Of a DNA stretch of 64,000 nucleotides, positions 1 through 11,122 are shown piece by piece. Both the position numbers and the translations under genes were made by a program. This DNA is from Melastoma dodecandrum (taxonomy: Eukaryota; Streptophyta; Magnoliopsida; Myrtales; Melastomataceae). The stretch spans positions 1,736,001 to 1,800,000 of the forward strand of contig JARUPY010000537.1 in the NCBI GenBank assembly GCA_029817715.1, written 5' to 3'. Numbering within the stretch: the first letter of the stretch is position 1; each line of letters opens with the position of its first letter. The notes beneath the pieces are model-generated. The model ran no database searches, was not told where the DNA came from, and saw nothing but the letters and a program-made list of their open reading frames with translations.

Positions 1-326
1 GAACCTAAAGGCCCTGTCAGTTTTTGGAAAAGTTCCCCTTATGTATATCAATTTTCACAAACCAGACCGGCCCTAATCGTCTATGATTAACCATGCCACA
101 TGACTAAGCTACAATGACATGGTGCAATGAATCATAAGGAGTCCACAAGAGGGAATACCCCAACAACTATATATGTAAATACAACTACTAAACCAGCCAT
201 GAGTCTACATAAATGCATAAGATGGATTAGCAAAACGAGAGAAGCCATTCGATCCAACTATATTGAAAAAAAAACAATAAGCAGTTGCTATCGCCACTTC
301 ATGAGGAACAGAGGTGAAGTGTTTAC
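1..326 (-). other. Intron 2 of the PDH E1-alpha gene (partial)
   Basis: This AT-rich stretch follows the donor G|gtaaac at 327/326 and shows no E1-alpha coding similarity on the minus strand up to the window edge. I read it as intron, with the terminal exon outside the window. Confidence 0.6.
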
Positions 327-1492
327 CGGGATCACGGAGCTCATCAGGATCAGCCAAAGAGTGTCCTCTGAACCTGTATGTCTCACATTCAACCAAGGTT
401 GGTCCTTCCCCTCTTCTTGCTCTGCCAACGGCCTCCTTAGCAACCTTCCTAACCTTCAATACATCCATCCCGTCAACATGGTACCCAGGCATTCCGAATG
501 CAGGGCCCTTCTTCCAAATCTCGGGATCAGAAGTAGCTCTTAAGTGGGACATCCCAATAGCCCATAGGTTGTTCTCCACAACAAAAATGATGGGCAGTTT
601 CCACAGCGCAGCCATATTCAAGCACTCAAAGAACTGCCCGTTGTTACAAGTACCGTCCCCGAAGAATGCAACTGTGACATGATCACAATCAGCCTGCTTC
701 AAGACCTCTCTCTTGTACTTGGAAGTAAAAGCCGTGCCGGTCGCGACTGGGATCCCTTCCCCGATGAATGCGAACCCTCCAATCAAATTGTGCTCCTTCG
801 AAAACATGTGCATGGACCCTCCCTGGCCCCTGCAACACCCGGTTGTCTTCCCAAACAACTCGCTCATCACCTCACGAGCAGGGACACCCTTGCTGAGGGC
901 ATGGACGTGATCCCTGTACGTACTGACCACGGTATCCTCCTGCTTCAAGAGCTTAATAAACCCGGTGGAAATGGCTTCCTGGCCGTTGTAGAGGTGGACA
1001 AACCCAAACATCTTGCCCCTGTAGTACATCTGAGCACACATATCCTCAAAAGACCGTCCCAGCACCATGTCCTCGTAAAGCACGAGCCCCTCCTCCTTGG
1101 TGATCAACTGCGACACATAATCAACAAACCTCAAACAGACGAACCCAGCTTTGAAACATTCAAACTAAGCCAAGATCAAATCACCCAGCGATCCAATCCC
1201 TAAGATCCATCCAACACAGCAAATACATCTCCATTAACATTACCAGATCAGAAGAGGAAGCGGAGGAGTGGGCCTGCTTCTCCTTGACGGCATTCGGACC
1301 GGCCGCGGCGACGACCACGGGGGCGCGAGATCTGCGACTGGGGGAGGAAGCGGAGAGAGCACAGAGACGGGGTTTGTGGGGGGAAGCCGCGGGGAAGGAG
1401 GAGAAGAGCTTGTCATTGGCGGGGGAGGAGAAAGGGGAGGGCGGCGGGGTGATCGCGTTGAGGGATGAGAAAGTGGCGGCGGCGGAGGACAT
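327..1492 (-). CDS. PDH-E1 ALPHA: Pyruvate dehydrogenase E1 component subunit alpha, chloroplastic (5' partial gene, exons 1-2)
   Basis: Plastid pyruvate dehydrogenase E1 alpha forms a heterotetramer with E1 beta and decarboxylates pyruvate with thiamine diphosphate, feeding acetyl-CoA to fatty-acid synthesis. Seen: exon 1 is 1492-1244, with ATG at 1490-1492; its 83 codons are Ser/Ala/Pro-rich and acid-poor, like a chloroplast transit peptide. It ends CTG|gtaatg. Exon 2 is 1107-327; the acceptor is tcgcag and the frame continues as [14 protein letters not shown]. It holds [17 protein letters not shown], the thiamine-diphosphate motif [20 protein letters not shown] followed by VVENN, and ends ADPDELRDP plus one base at G|gtaaac. 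The remaining C-terminal exon(s) lie left of the window, so only about 343 codons are visible. The transit peptide and the absence of mitochondrial E1 alpha features favour the plastid isoform. No damage was seen. Identification is very secure; exon edges are inferred from consensus sites. Confidence 0.95.
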
Positions 1493-1734
1493 ATTCGTCG
1501 TCGTTGTCGGCGGGGGCGGAGAAAACGAAGTGGTGTGGGGATGGGGGGGAAGGGAAGGATCGAGTGGTGGTGAAGATTGGAAGGAAGGAAGGAAGGAAAG
1601 GAGTGTTTGATAAATAAAGGGAGGGGGAAGGGGAGGAGAAAGAAGGGGGGCGGAGGAAACAAGAGGGGGATGCAGAGGAACCACCGCCTGGTTCGGTTTG
1701 GCAGTTGAGGGGCGATGTTCTCCCTTTTGGACAT

Positions 1735-3300
1735 TCGCCTAATTCCATCATAATAATAATAATATTATTATTATTACTTAAGACTTAGATTTAATATGAT
1801 TTAATACCAATGTTTCATCTCTAAGTGTTTAAATTTTATAATTATTAGAATTATCTAAATCATATATTGAGAATTTTAGGGTAGCCAAAAGGTTTTAGGG
1901 TAATTTTAATAATTTAAAAATTGATCGTAATGATTTTAATATTCAAATCTTAGAAACCCTGAAAATTTGAATAATTTGAATTCTAACGAGGCCTCACTCC
2001 CCCTTTGCTTTTTTTTTTGGATTTATTACTTTTTAGAACAAGTAAATTATTTTAAAAGTAGTAACATTGAATTGAAAAATAAAAAATAAATTATTATATT
2101 CTATTATTAAAACATAAAAGTAAATATAATGTAGGAATTGATTTTTGATGTAATTGAGAGATTGCTTTTGGGATGGGTGTTAATGTGTCGGGCCGGGCTG
2201 GGATACAACCTACTCGAGCCCAACCCGAATATAAAAATTATTGGGCCTGACCGGGATCTATTTAATCGTGCCCGTGCCTGGCCCGAATATAAAAATTATT
2301 AGGTCTGAGCTTGACCGGTCCCTGTTTAATTGAGTACGGACCCAAGTCCATTCAAAAAGTTTTAAGCCAAGCCCGAGATTGAACTCGGCTCGAGCCCAAA
2401 TCTTTCCTAAATTTTTTAAAAAATTCTTTAAAATTTTCTAAAAACTTTAAATACTTATTTAAAAAACCTTTTAAAATATTTATTATAAAATTTGTTAAGC
2501 GAGACCAGAGTGTTCGTCGGGTCTGTAAGTTACCCCGAGACCAGCTTGATTATCAAAAGTTTAAGCTCGAGCCTGAGCCCAAACTTATCAAGCTTTAATT
2601 TTTTTCGAGTCGAGTTCGGGCCAAGAGACAAGTCGGGCAGAGTAATTCACGAGCCTGCCGGCTCATTAACACCTCCAAATTTTGGTCATAAAATAACCAA
2701 ACATAGTTTATAAAAAAGAGATTAAAATAACTTGAATTAGACCAAGCCAATGTTAGCCAATTTCTATATCCCAAGCTGATGTTAGTTAAGGAAAGAACTT
2801 GTTTTTATATTTTCTTAACCAAGCATTAGAATATGAGTTAATAATGATAGATATCAATCTTCTTGCTTGTTTAAGGCACCTCTAGATGGAAAGCATCTAC
2901 AATTATGTCTTAGAATACACACAATATTGATGCAACAATAATACCTCAAAAAAATTTACAATTTGGAGTAAATTTCTGATATTATTTATAAAATATAAAC
3001 AACATCATCAAATGAAAACTCCTATGGTAACAAACAACTATCGTGGATCATAAGATATAAATTATCTTATAAATTTATAAAATGACCAATTTGACATCTA
3101 TTTATAAGATGATCAATTTGGCATCATCAATTATCCCCAACTCTAATATCTCCGATTTCGGACCACAAATCTTAATAATCTCCGCTTTTGGTAGAAGTTC
3201 ATAGAGCATCTGCGGAATTGTCACTCTATGTAGTAGTATTCCCTTGAGATTAAGCGTTAATATCTCCCTTCTTCTCCTCCAAGCTCCAACAAGCCTATTC
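1735..3300. repeat. Gene-free AT-rich stretch with a GGGCC/CCCGA-rich degenerate repeat
   Basis: No coding region is recognisable. About 1750-1778 is a short AAT/ATT palindrome. Between about 2190 and 2680 are GC-rich words (gggccgggctggg, gagcccaacccgaa) in AT-rich DNA, with the block cccgaatataaaaattatt present twice (near 2222 and 2280). This texture is common in decayed plant interspersed repeats. I cannot name the family. Confidence 0.35.
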
Positions 3301-3479
3301 AACGAAACATCCAAGCTCATTCACGACCAACTTGATTATTCATATCTTTTTGCTTTTCCATGCTTACGACCTATTACCCTCCATGCTCAGACTCTCCAGC
3401 TTACTCCTTAGTCTGACCGATATCGTTTTCTTGAGCACACTCGTTAGAACCACGTTGGACAGAAACTGCATTGCATTGT

Positions 3480-3617
3480 TCGTTGTCCAGCATGTATCTC
3501 TTTGCGCCTTTGCCGGTTTTCCCTTTTCTGTGAGTCCGTCCACAGTAGGTACTCGGGCGCTCGTGTCCTCGTACGATTGCCTCCAATGCACGTCCCTCTC
3601 CGTGCTGCCCGCCACCC
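3480..3617. repeat. Direct repeat, left copy (possible LTR piece)
   Basis: This is the divergent left partner of 5577-5714, in the same orientation. They flank a gag remnant, which makes an LTR origin plausible, but neither copy shows clear TG...CA ends. Confidence 0.5.
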
Positions 3618-5576
3618 ATTAGTTCACTAACGAGTATAGCCAAGGCTCGACGCCTAAGCTGATCCCCGCACACCAAAGGGAACCGGGTCATGCGCTCGTG
3701 CTTCCCTCACAAACACCACTCTAGCACTCGCACTAAAGCCCTCCGCATTTTGGACACGCCTCGTCTCGTGCCCTGATTCGATGCCCGAGGCTCGCTCCCG
3801 AGCATCGATGAGCGCCACACAATGCTCAAGCCCGTACCTCCTTCACGGACTGCCGCCTAAGCAGCTTTGCTCAAGCCTCGCTAGTTGATGGGGCAAAAGG
3901 CTCCATCCGACCCTGTGACAAACCTTCCCCACTAGTTGGAGTTGACGTCCACGTCGATGCCTGCCCAAGTCACGTCCGTTCTACGTCCTTGGCATTCACT
4001 GACCTTCCATCACGCCTTCTCTTGTCTCCGCCATTCCGTGGCCAAATCTCTTTGGTCACGGACCTCCCAATCTGCTCGTTGCCCTCTCCCAAACGGAGAT
4101 CAACAAGAGCGTCAACAGCTACCACCGCCGAAGGTAAGTCTCGCACACCTTGTCGACACAGCTCGATCTATGCCCATTGTTGATGACTGTCGAGGAAGTT
4201 GAACAGTTTGTCCGACTTGGACATGTCGGGTATATCCAACATCAATGACATGAACTTCTTCACGTACTCTCTCACGATGCTGGTGGGTTTGAGGCTCTTC
4301 AACGCCTCCATCGCAACCCCGCTCGCGTTGTAAGGTAGGAACTGGTCCGTTAGTTCCTTCTTCAAGGACTCTCAGGTATCGATGCAGGATGGCTAACACT
4401 CAAGTCGTCCTTCACCCGCGTCCGCCACGACAGCTTTGCATCTCCGGTGAGATTTATGGACGTGATCGAAACCCGTTCCCTCTCAGGAAACCTTGTTGTC
4501 GCAAAGTACTTCTCCGCATCCCACAAGAAATTTTGCAGCGCCTTTACATCTCGACTTCCGTCAAACTTCTGAGTTTCAGGGACTCTTACCCTCGAACGCT
4601 CATCCCCACCTGAGGATTGTGCAGCAACCACCCTCTTAAGGATCACGACCTCATTCCGAAGGTCCTCTGCTGGCTGCGCATCTCTTCCACGGTTCGGCTC
4701 AAATTACCAAGTAAACCACTGTGCCTTTCTTCCGCAGCTCCTCTCACACCAGTGATGGAATATTCCAGCTAAACCACACCTTGAGGGAGTTGATCCAGGT
4801 CCTCCAAGACTGAGGTCTGCACATCAGGAGAAGCCTCGACCACGAGCCGCACTAGCCGTTCCAATCTTTCACTGGTGGTTCTAGTCGTCATTGTAAGTCG
4901 ATCCGATGCCAACTTTGACGAGTCCTAGACGCTACTACGAGCAACTCAACCCAGCAAAGCTACCCGCCTGGTGACGTACCCACCCAAGCACGACCAGCCT
5001 TTTCTCACAATCTCCAGGAACCTAATGACCTCGACCAAGAATACTCCAACCCTGCAAGATGGTGACAATCACCATATTATCACTCTCAATAATACAAAAG
5101 GAACTACAAGACTCTCATGTATAATACCAGCTCTCGAGTATGGGTATCTCACCCCAACTAACTCCTCTTGCTCTCCTCTGTGCACACTCACATGTACCCC
5201 CTCGCCCAATTCCCCACTTACTCATTTGTAGGGGCCAAGGAAACTTACATCAGATTACAAGACAATTGACACTTGGACACCATGCGGCCACGAGGAACTC
5301 AAGAGTCCGGGAACACCAACGGTCGTCTGCAACCAGGAACACTAGGGGTCGTCTGCAATCACGTCAAGAGGCCTGCCTCCTCTTGCAGCAGCCATTCGAA
5401 GGGTCGTCCGCAGCTTGCGTCAGGACTCTTCCGTCAGCAACCACCCACAAGCAACCTCCAAGGAATTTCCATTGCTTCCTGCGGCACCCACCTCTGCAGC
5501 TTCGCCCGCCAGAAACACCCAACAGCCAGATTCCTCCCCAACCCGTGCATCTCGTCGCATCCGTATCGCTTTCTTC

Positions 5577-5714
5577 GTTGTCCAGCACGTATCTCTCCGC
5601 GCCTTTGCTAATTTTCCCTTTTTTGTGAGTCTGTCCACAGTTGGTACTCGTATGCTCGCGTTCTCTTACGATTGTCTCCAATGCACATCCCACTCCGTGT
5701 TGCCCGCCACCCTC
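5577..5714. repeat. Direct repeat, right copy (possible LTR piece)
   Basis: This is the right partner of 3480-3617, with many single-base differences. Just upstream (about 5310-5420) the phrase ggtcgtc.gca recurs three times. Confidence 0.5.
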
Positions 5715-6299
5715 TGATTTACCTGCTCAACTACATATGGCTCAACATCTTGGGGACATCTCTATACGTCATCAATGCAGTCACCAAAAGCCATAGCGAG
5801 AATAAGGGCGGCATTGGGTCCTACCGTGGTGGAATTATTACTTGCAGGAGCTCTTCCATCCAGTAAAGAAACACAAGCTTTCAAATGTCACCCTTGCGGA
5901 CAAGGGTGTTCTTGAGGGGAGGGTATTGATGCATGAAAACCAGTTAAACGGGACCAAGAGTTGCAGGCCAGTTGGAGGGGCTGATTCTAAGCCTTAATCA
6001 AGACCCCAGCTTCAAGGGATCCGGCTCATCAAAGACCAGGAAGGATGAAATTGCGAGGATAAAAAATTATAGGAGTTTATGTGTAAATAGGAAAGAATAT
6101 TTAGAAAGGGGTATAAGGGATGTTTAACCGTTGGTGGTAGGTAGGGAAAAAGATGATAAGAGAATAAGGCAGAGAGGTGGAGAGTGTGTGTGTGTGGGTG
6201 GAGCTTCGGCCATTGTTCGAACCATCCGACTGGAGGAAATTCAACGGTGTGTTGTGTTTTCTGCTTTTGTCTGCATCACGGCCAGGAAACAACTTTCTC

Positions 6300-7195
6300 C
6301 AATCGACTTCCCTTCGGTTTACCGATCTGTCAGGCAATGAATTTGAAGGCCCGCCTCCTCTGCCCTCAGGTGCAGCAAATTACTACTCAGTTTCCGACAA
6401 CGATTTTTCTGGGGAGATATCTTCGTTAATATGCAATGCTACCAATCTCTGGGTTTTTGACTTGTCAAATAATGACATCGCGGGAATCTTGCCTCTTTGC
6501 CTCGAGAACATTGTCGTCCATCTAGTTTACTTGAACCTTCGAGTAAACAAATTTCGAGGACTGATCTCGGAGATTTTTCGCCGAGGAAGTAGTTTGAAGT
6601 CCCTTGATTTCAGTAGAAATCAATTCGAGGGCCTGTTGCCCCTATCTCTATCAAACTGCAAAAGCTTGGAAGTCTTGGGCAACAAGATAACGGATTCATT
6701 ACCTGATTGGTTAGGGGATCTTCCATTAAAGGTGCTCCGTTTAAGGTCCAACCAGTTTCATGGTCATGTCAGTGTGTCTGGGATTACTCTTCCCTTCTCG
6801 GGGACACGCGTCGTGGATCTCTCCAACAACCGTTTCAATGGCAACATACCGGAAAACCTCACCAGTGAAATGTTCAACATGACAGGAGAAGACAATAGTA
6901 ACAACGGATAGACGAAGGGTAGTTCTAGTTTGGAATTTTATTCGGTGATGACTAACTAGAAAGGTGTCGAGACGGTCAAAATCAATTTGTAGCCCTCAAC
7001 TTATCGATAAACCATTTTAGCGGCGAGATCCCTAGGAACATCGGATTACTGAAATTGCTCAAGGGCCTAAATTTATCTCATAATGGCTTCACGGGAACAA
7101 TCCCTCCATCCGTCAAAAATTTTGACCAACCTGGAGTCGCTCATCTCTTCGAACAATCTGGTCGGTGAAATCCCGTGGGAATTGATACAGCTTAT
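6300..7195 (+). pseudogene. LRR receptor-like protein (Cf-9/RLP type) pseudogene fragment
   Basis: An open stretch ending at 6911 encodes extracellular LRRs of the receptor-like-protein type: DLSGNEFEGPPPLPSG, SDNDFSGEISSLICNATNL, DLSNNDIAGILPLCL, LRLRSNQFHGHV, RVVDLSNNRFNGNIPENL. The LRR signal resumes beyond the stop: near 6995-7125 is [12 protein letters not shown] then [16 protein letters not shown], followed by a frameshift into [19 protein letters not shown] ending about 7195. That order matches the C-terminal LRR block of plant RLPs. There is no signal peptide, no N-terminal LRR cap, no transmembrane segment, and several frame breaks. Intact RLPs of this type sense apoplastic pathogen or self signals. 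This copy cannot encode one. Confidence 0.85.
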
Positions 7196-7199
7196 GTAA

Positions 7200-8083
7200 A
7201 CTTTATGATAACATTACAATCAGATAAACATTGAACTGTTCAGTGGGTGTCCTTAGGTCTTAGTTTTAGTTAACAGTCTTAGTGACAATGGCGTCGACGA
7301 ATAGGGGCCAGTCTCCCATCTTGCCTTTTATTCCATTATCGCTTTATTGCATATGTTTCAGACCCATACGCCTTCCAAACCATTCTTGCTACTGCCATTG
7401 GTGCTAGACGGGTGCACCATCCCTCCTTCTGCAGGAACTTGAATCGCTCTCCATCTTGTTCTCGTAGTCGGTTAGGAAATGCAACATGTGTTCCTAAATC
7501 GAGGAATGTTACCCTTTGCAAGCTGCATGTATAATAGACACAAATAACATTAGGCCCAGTATTCAACCCCAAATTTACGTGGATTCGGCTACAAAGATTA
7601 TACAATTCAAGAAAATGAATATATTATACACCCAACACCTTCCTTGAATACTGTCCAGCACGTTATAATATAATTCGTGAATGTGTTTATGAATAAGAAA
7701 ATTTTCTGCAGAGTATATTCGGAATTGATAATACAACAACATACTAAATTCGATCGATCGACTAAGTCTAAACTCAAAGGAAAAGAAGAGAAAAAAAAAG
7801 TGCTTGCTTGCTTAGTGTGTTTTCGGGAAGACATTCTCTATTTCCTTCCAATTGTGTTCTTTGCTGTCTCTCTCTCTCTCTCTCCAATATAAAGCTTGGT
7901 ATTACGTCCTCGTCGTCTAATTCTTGTACATTGTCTTCTAACAGGCAGTCTCTCCTCGTGACCCATACAGATTTCTGTTTGAGCCTATGTAATGTCCTTC
8001 AAGGGCCGATAAATTCTGATACATTTCAAAACTCAATTATTTCCTCTGCAAGCTATTTTTGAACCGTGGATGTAGGAACTAAA
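7200..8083. other. No gene recognised
   Basis: Low-complexity and AT-rich sequence with a TC dinucleotide run at about 7866-7884. An open minus-strand stretch at 7605-7336 has no family I recognise. Confidence 0.4.
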
Positions 8084-8092
8084 TAAAATTAA
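8084..8092. repeat. Target-site duplication, left
   Basis: TAAAATTAA, identical to 9063-9071 on the other side of the Mutator-like element. Confidence 0.85.
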
Positions 8093-9062
8093 GGCCAAAT
8101 TATTAAATATATTCTGAACTTTAGCCCGTTTTTTCGATTTACTCAGAACTTTCAATAATATCATCAGCTAGCCTCACGTTTCTCCGTTATCTCAAATATG
8201 ACATCCGTCCACCCAACCCTCGGATGGAAACTGACGTGGCTCCGACGTGTCCCTTGACGCCGTTAAACCACCGTTTTCTTCCGACATTAGCTGACATGGC
8301 ATACCCTAATTTCGATTTTCCCAATTTCGATTTCCCCAATTTTGAATCCCTAATTTCCGATTTCCCCAATTTCGGCCCCAAATCAAACTATACCCAAAGC
8401 CTAATCGAAATCACAGGTATGCAAAGCCATTAGAAACGGTTTCACAAGCTTTCGAACGATTTATTTCCTTAAAGGAACGCTCTGACTCAGACTAGTACTT
8501 AAGGAACGAACATGGCGAGGTTTGGGGGATGGGCTATGCTAGTATGGGGATGCGATCGAGACGGCTGTCGTAGGAGTTGAAAAATAGGGAACCGAGCGGG
8601 CGGGTGGTGGGGGCGAACCCGAAGGAGAGCATATCGAGGTCGTATTTGTGCCGGTATACAAAGGCTTTGGTCATAACTTCCATCCTGGAACGCAGAAAAC
8701 ACCCGGGGGGGTGTTCGGTTTGAAAAAGCAACACCCAAGGCACACAAAGAGAGAAACAGGAGACCAAAGGCAAGACGAAGAAGAAGAAGGGAGGGGGGTG
8801 GGGGGATCATTTCTGACGTGGCTCCATGTGGCTCCACGTGGGTACCATGTATTTGCCATGTCAGCTAATGTCGGAAGAAAACGGTGGTTTAACAGCGTCA
8901 AGGGACACGTCGAAGCCACGTCAGTTTCCGTCCGAGAATTGGGTGGACGGAGGTCAAATTTGAAATAACGGAGAAACGTGAGGCTAGCTAATGATATTAT
9001 TGAAAGTTTTAGGTAAATCGGAAAAACGAGCCAAATATCTGGGTAGATTTTATAATTTGGCC
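8093..9062. mobile_element. Non-autonomous Mutator-like element with ~210-bp TIRs and exact 9-bp target duplication
   Basis: Terminal inverted repeats run 8093-8302 and 8854-9062; both read inwards from GGCCAAATTAT and share blocks such as ctttcaataatatc, gctagc and gtttctccgtta. The 9-bp sequence TAAAATTAA sits immediately outside both ends (8084-8092 and 9063-9071). Long TIRs plus a 9-bp TSD are diagnostic of Mutator-like elements. The 970-bp body has no transposase. Its interior (about 8500-8800) is distinctly GC-rich and may be a captured host fragment. The exact TSD suggests a fairly recent insertion. Confidence 0.88.
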
Positions 9063-9071
9063 TAAAATTAA
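9063..9071. repeat. Target-site duplication, right
   Basis: TAAAATTAA, identical to 8084-8092. Confidence 0.85.
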
Positions 9072-9849
9072 AGGCGGTGAGTCATGTCGAGCAAAAAGGC
9101 CGCACCGGACCTGATGATGAGCTTAGGGAGCGCCCAACTGGAAGATGGAAAGGGAAAGGTGCCCTTAGGATGAGCTCCGGAAACCAGCCATCGCCCAGGG
9201 TTTGAAAGAGACAGACTTCGTTACGAGGGACTTCTACAAGAATATTTGAGGGAAATGCAAAGGAGGAGAGAGGATGGAGACTCCTAGTACTACTACTTGA
9301 CTTCAGGAGGAAGAATTATTGGGAGAGGAGACCACTATGTCTCGTAACTCTCTTACATCTACTTTGGGTGAATTGATTTACAATCGGAAGCATTACACCT
9401 ATTTACGGTGCAGGGGGGTGGCCTAACTGAAGACAAGAAGTTAAGCCACGTCTCCCTAATTATGACCTTATATTTCTTTTACCACCGAGTCCTATTTTTA
9501 ACCACATAAAATTTCTACCTACCTCCCTCTCTATGCTTCTTGACTATGCTGTAACTTTCTCAGTATTAGTTTTGATTTTCGCGAGGGATCTTTAGAAGTG
9601 TTCGTGAGGCTTCTAGAGAATGTGGTGTTGGGTTAATTTTAACAGGGTTGAGTTGGGAAGTGCCCGATCCAATGACGAGCTGGGAAACGATGGATCTGGA
9701 AACGAAGCCAGGGAAATGACGAGGGAAGCAACGCACAATTTGGTTGAAGAATGGGAGTCTTTTTACCACCAAACAGGACATTATTTTAATGAAAGTTCGA
9801 TTAGGGACATTAATTATTACCTCGTTTTTTATGTTTACTTGTTAAATGT
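9072..9849. other. No gene recognised
   Basis: Short open stretches only, none with a family I recognise. Confidence 0.4.
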
Positions 9850-10015
9850 GCATTAAAATACAAAGCAAGGGTATCCAATTTTTCATGATCAAAGCAAGTA
9901 GGGAATGCATCGCGAAGAAGGAGGTCGACCTTTAATATGTTAAATCCATTGATCAAGTCGCAAGTTGCGGATATTTTTATCAAACCCCTCAGTATTTCTT
10001 TAGGGACAACCTCAC
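9850..10015 (+). pseudogene. Ty1/copia polyprotein C-terminal remnant
   Basis: Reading the plus strand with one frameshift near 9963 gives YVKSIDQ then VADIFIKPLS, the hallmark end of the copia RNase H domain. Upstream residues (aaggaggtcgac) fit the preceding part. The remnant abuts the 3' end of the NLR gene on the other strand, so it may lie in that gene's 3' untranslated region. Confidence 0.6.
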
Positions 10016-10030
10016 AGTTGGGTTTGTACG

Positions 10031-11122
10031 TCAGTTCTGGCTCCATATGCACACGACCTTCAAGGGAAGTTGCGGTGGTTGCTCGAGCTTGTCACAATGA
10101 CTGATGTCCAGCATCTCAAGTTTGTCCAAATTACTCACCTCCACCGGCAGAGCAGAAATACTTGCATGTCGCAGCTCCAAAATTCGTAGATTTTTCAGTT
10201 TGCCGATCTGTGGAGGGATTTTTTTCAGATTCCTACAGCGGGAGGCATGTAATTCTTCGAGAGAGGTCAAGTGTTCGATGTTGCTGGGTAGCTCGCTTAT
10301 GAAGCAAGAATCCATCCTTAGCACCTTCAAAGAATGCAACTTTGAAATCGTGTTTTTGAGTTCTGCAATCCCTGTCCCGGATATATCCAACTCAACTAGG
10401 GAACTGTCCTTCACTTCCCCGATGGACTCCGACAGTTGCTGTACTTTCTGGCAGTCCCTTATGGACAGCTTCTGAAGTCTTTCCAGCTTCCCGACGGAGT
10501 CCGGGAGGCACCTTAGCTGGATGCAACCCAGACAGCTCAGAATTTCAAGGTTTATCAGTTTCCCTATATCGGGAATCTTCTCAACACCCGTACCATCAAT
10601 CAGAAGCTCTCTCAAATGGACCAACTCGCCCAATTCTTGGGGCAATATGTTCAACTCTTGGCAGGATTTTAGGTTCAGAGACACCAAGTGCTTCAAAGTG
10701 CCAATGGAAGGATCGATGTGCACCAAGCGTGCGCATCCTTCTAGGATCAGCCTTTCCAACTTGGGTGATATTGTGAAGTTAGGAGTGAGGAGTAAATCCG
10801 CGCAACCTGAAAGGTTCAGGACTTTAACATTTATCAAGGTGATATTTTCCCAACCTTTCCAGTCTTCTGTAATGGCACTTCCCGACAGGTCGAGAATTAG
10901 CAAGTCCTTTGTATCAACATCAGTTGCTTCAAAGTCTCTGCAGCACCTTCGCCATTGCAGCCACCTTAATTTTTGGAAAACACCTCTGAAATCTCCAGTG
11001 ATAACAGCAGAATCTAATCTGAGAAATCTAAGCTCTGACATTTTGTGGAAGTTCTTCTCCGTAAACTCTTCGGATGTTTTATCATCAAAGCCTAGACAAA
11101 GAGCTTCAATTTTCTCTGTCCC
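10031..11122 (-). CDS. Exon 6 of the TIR-NB-LRR-NB-LRR gene: second LRR block and stop
   Basis: Acceptor ctacacag; begins GTEKIEALCLGFDD, again a canonical TNL LRR start. About 12 LRRs follow (LNLKSCQELNILPQELGEL, LRILELRHASISALPVEVSNL), ending DKLEQPPQLPLKVVCIWSQN and TGA. The last residues resemble the end of TNL LRRs; there is no long post-LRR domain. Confidence 0.87.
   Translation of the reverse strand, partial: GTEKIEALCLGFDDKTSEEFTEKNFHKMSELRFLRLDSAVITGDFRGVFQKLRWLQWRRCCRDFEATDVDTKDLLILDLSGSAITEDWKGWENITLINVKVLNLSGCADLLLTPNFTISPKLERLILEGCARLVHIDPSIGTLKHLVSLNLKSCQELNILPQELGELVHLRELLIDGTGVEKIPDIGKLINLEILSCLGCIQLRCLPDSVGKLERLQKLSIRDCQKVQQLSESIGEVKDSSLVELDISGTGIAELKNTISKLHSLKVLRMDSCFISELPSNIEHLTSLEELHASRCRNLKKIPPQIGKLKNLRILELRHASISALPVEVSNLDKLEMLDISHCDKLEQPPQLPLKVVCIWSQN

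Larger units (their letters stand above)
3480..5720 (-). mobile_element. Decayed Ty3/gypsy LTR-retrotransposon remnant with gag, bounded by direct repeats
   Basis: On the minus strand, 4646-4362 and 4365-4168 encode consecutive pieces of a plant Ty3/gypsy gag (motifs FLWDAEKYF, LTGDAKLSWR, VREYVKKFMSLMLDI, DKLFNFL). The pieces lie in different frames and are interrupted by stops. A direct repeat of about 138 bp occurs at 3480-3617 and 5577-5714 (shared: cgttgtccagca, tgtccacag, gattg.ctccaatgcac, ttgcccgccaccc). The repeats may be LTR pieces, giving a short element with pol deleted. No protease, RT or integrase is visible between them. A possible polyprotein tail (5835-5940, plus strand) is too weak to call. 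The element is inactive. Confidence 0.6.

Noticed and set aside
127..1203. Plus-strand open frames opposite PDH E1 alpha
   Set aside because: Antisense shadows of a strongly conserved exon, with no independent family resemblance.
1240..1750. Long Pro/Ser-rich open frames on both strands over the PDH 5' region
   Set aside because: They are shadows of GC-rich transit-peptide and leader sequence; only the minus-strand frame from 1492 fits PDH E1 alpha.
5835..5940. Possible C-terminal end of a gypsy polyprotein on the plus strand
   Set aside because: Only a faint resemblance over about 30 codons, and opposite in strand to the nearby gag remnant.
7336..7605. 89-codon minus-strand open frame
   Set aside because: No recognisable family and no conserved start context; not supported as a gene.
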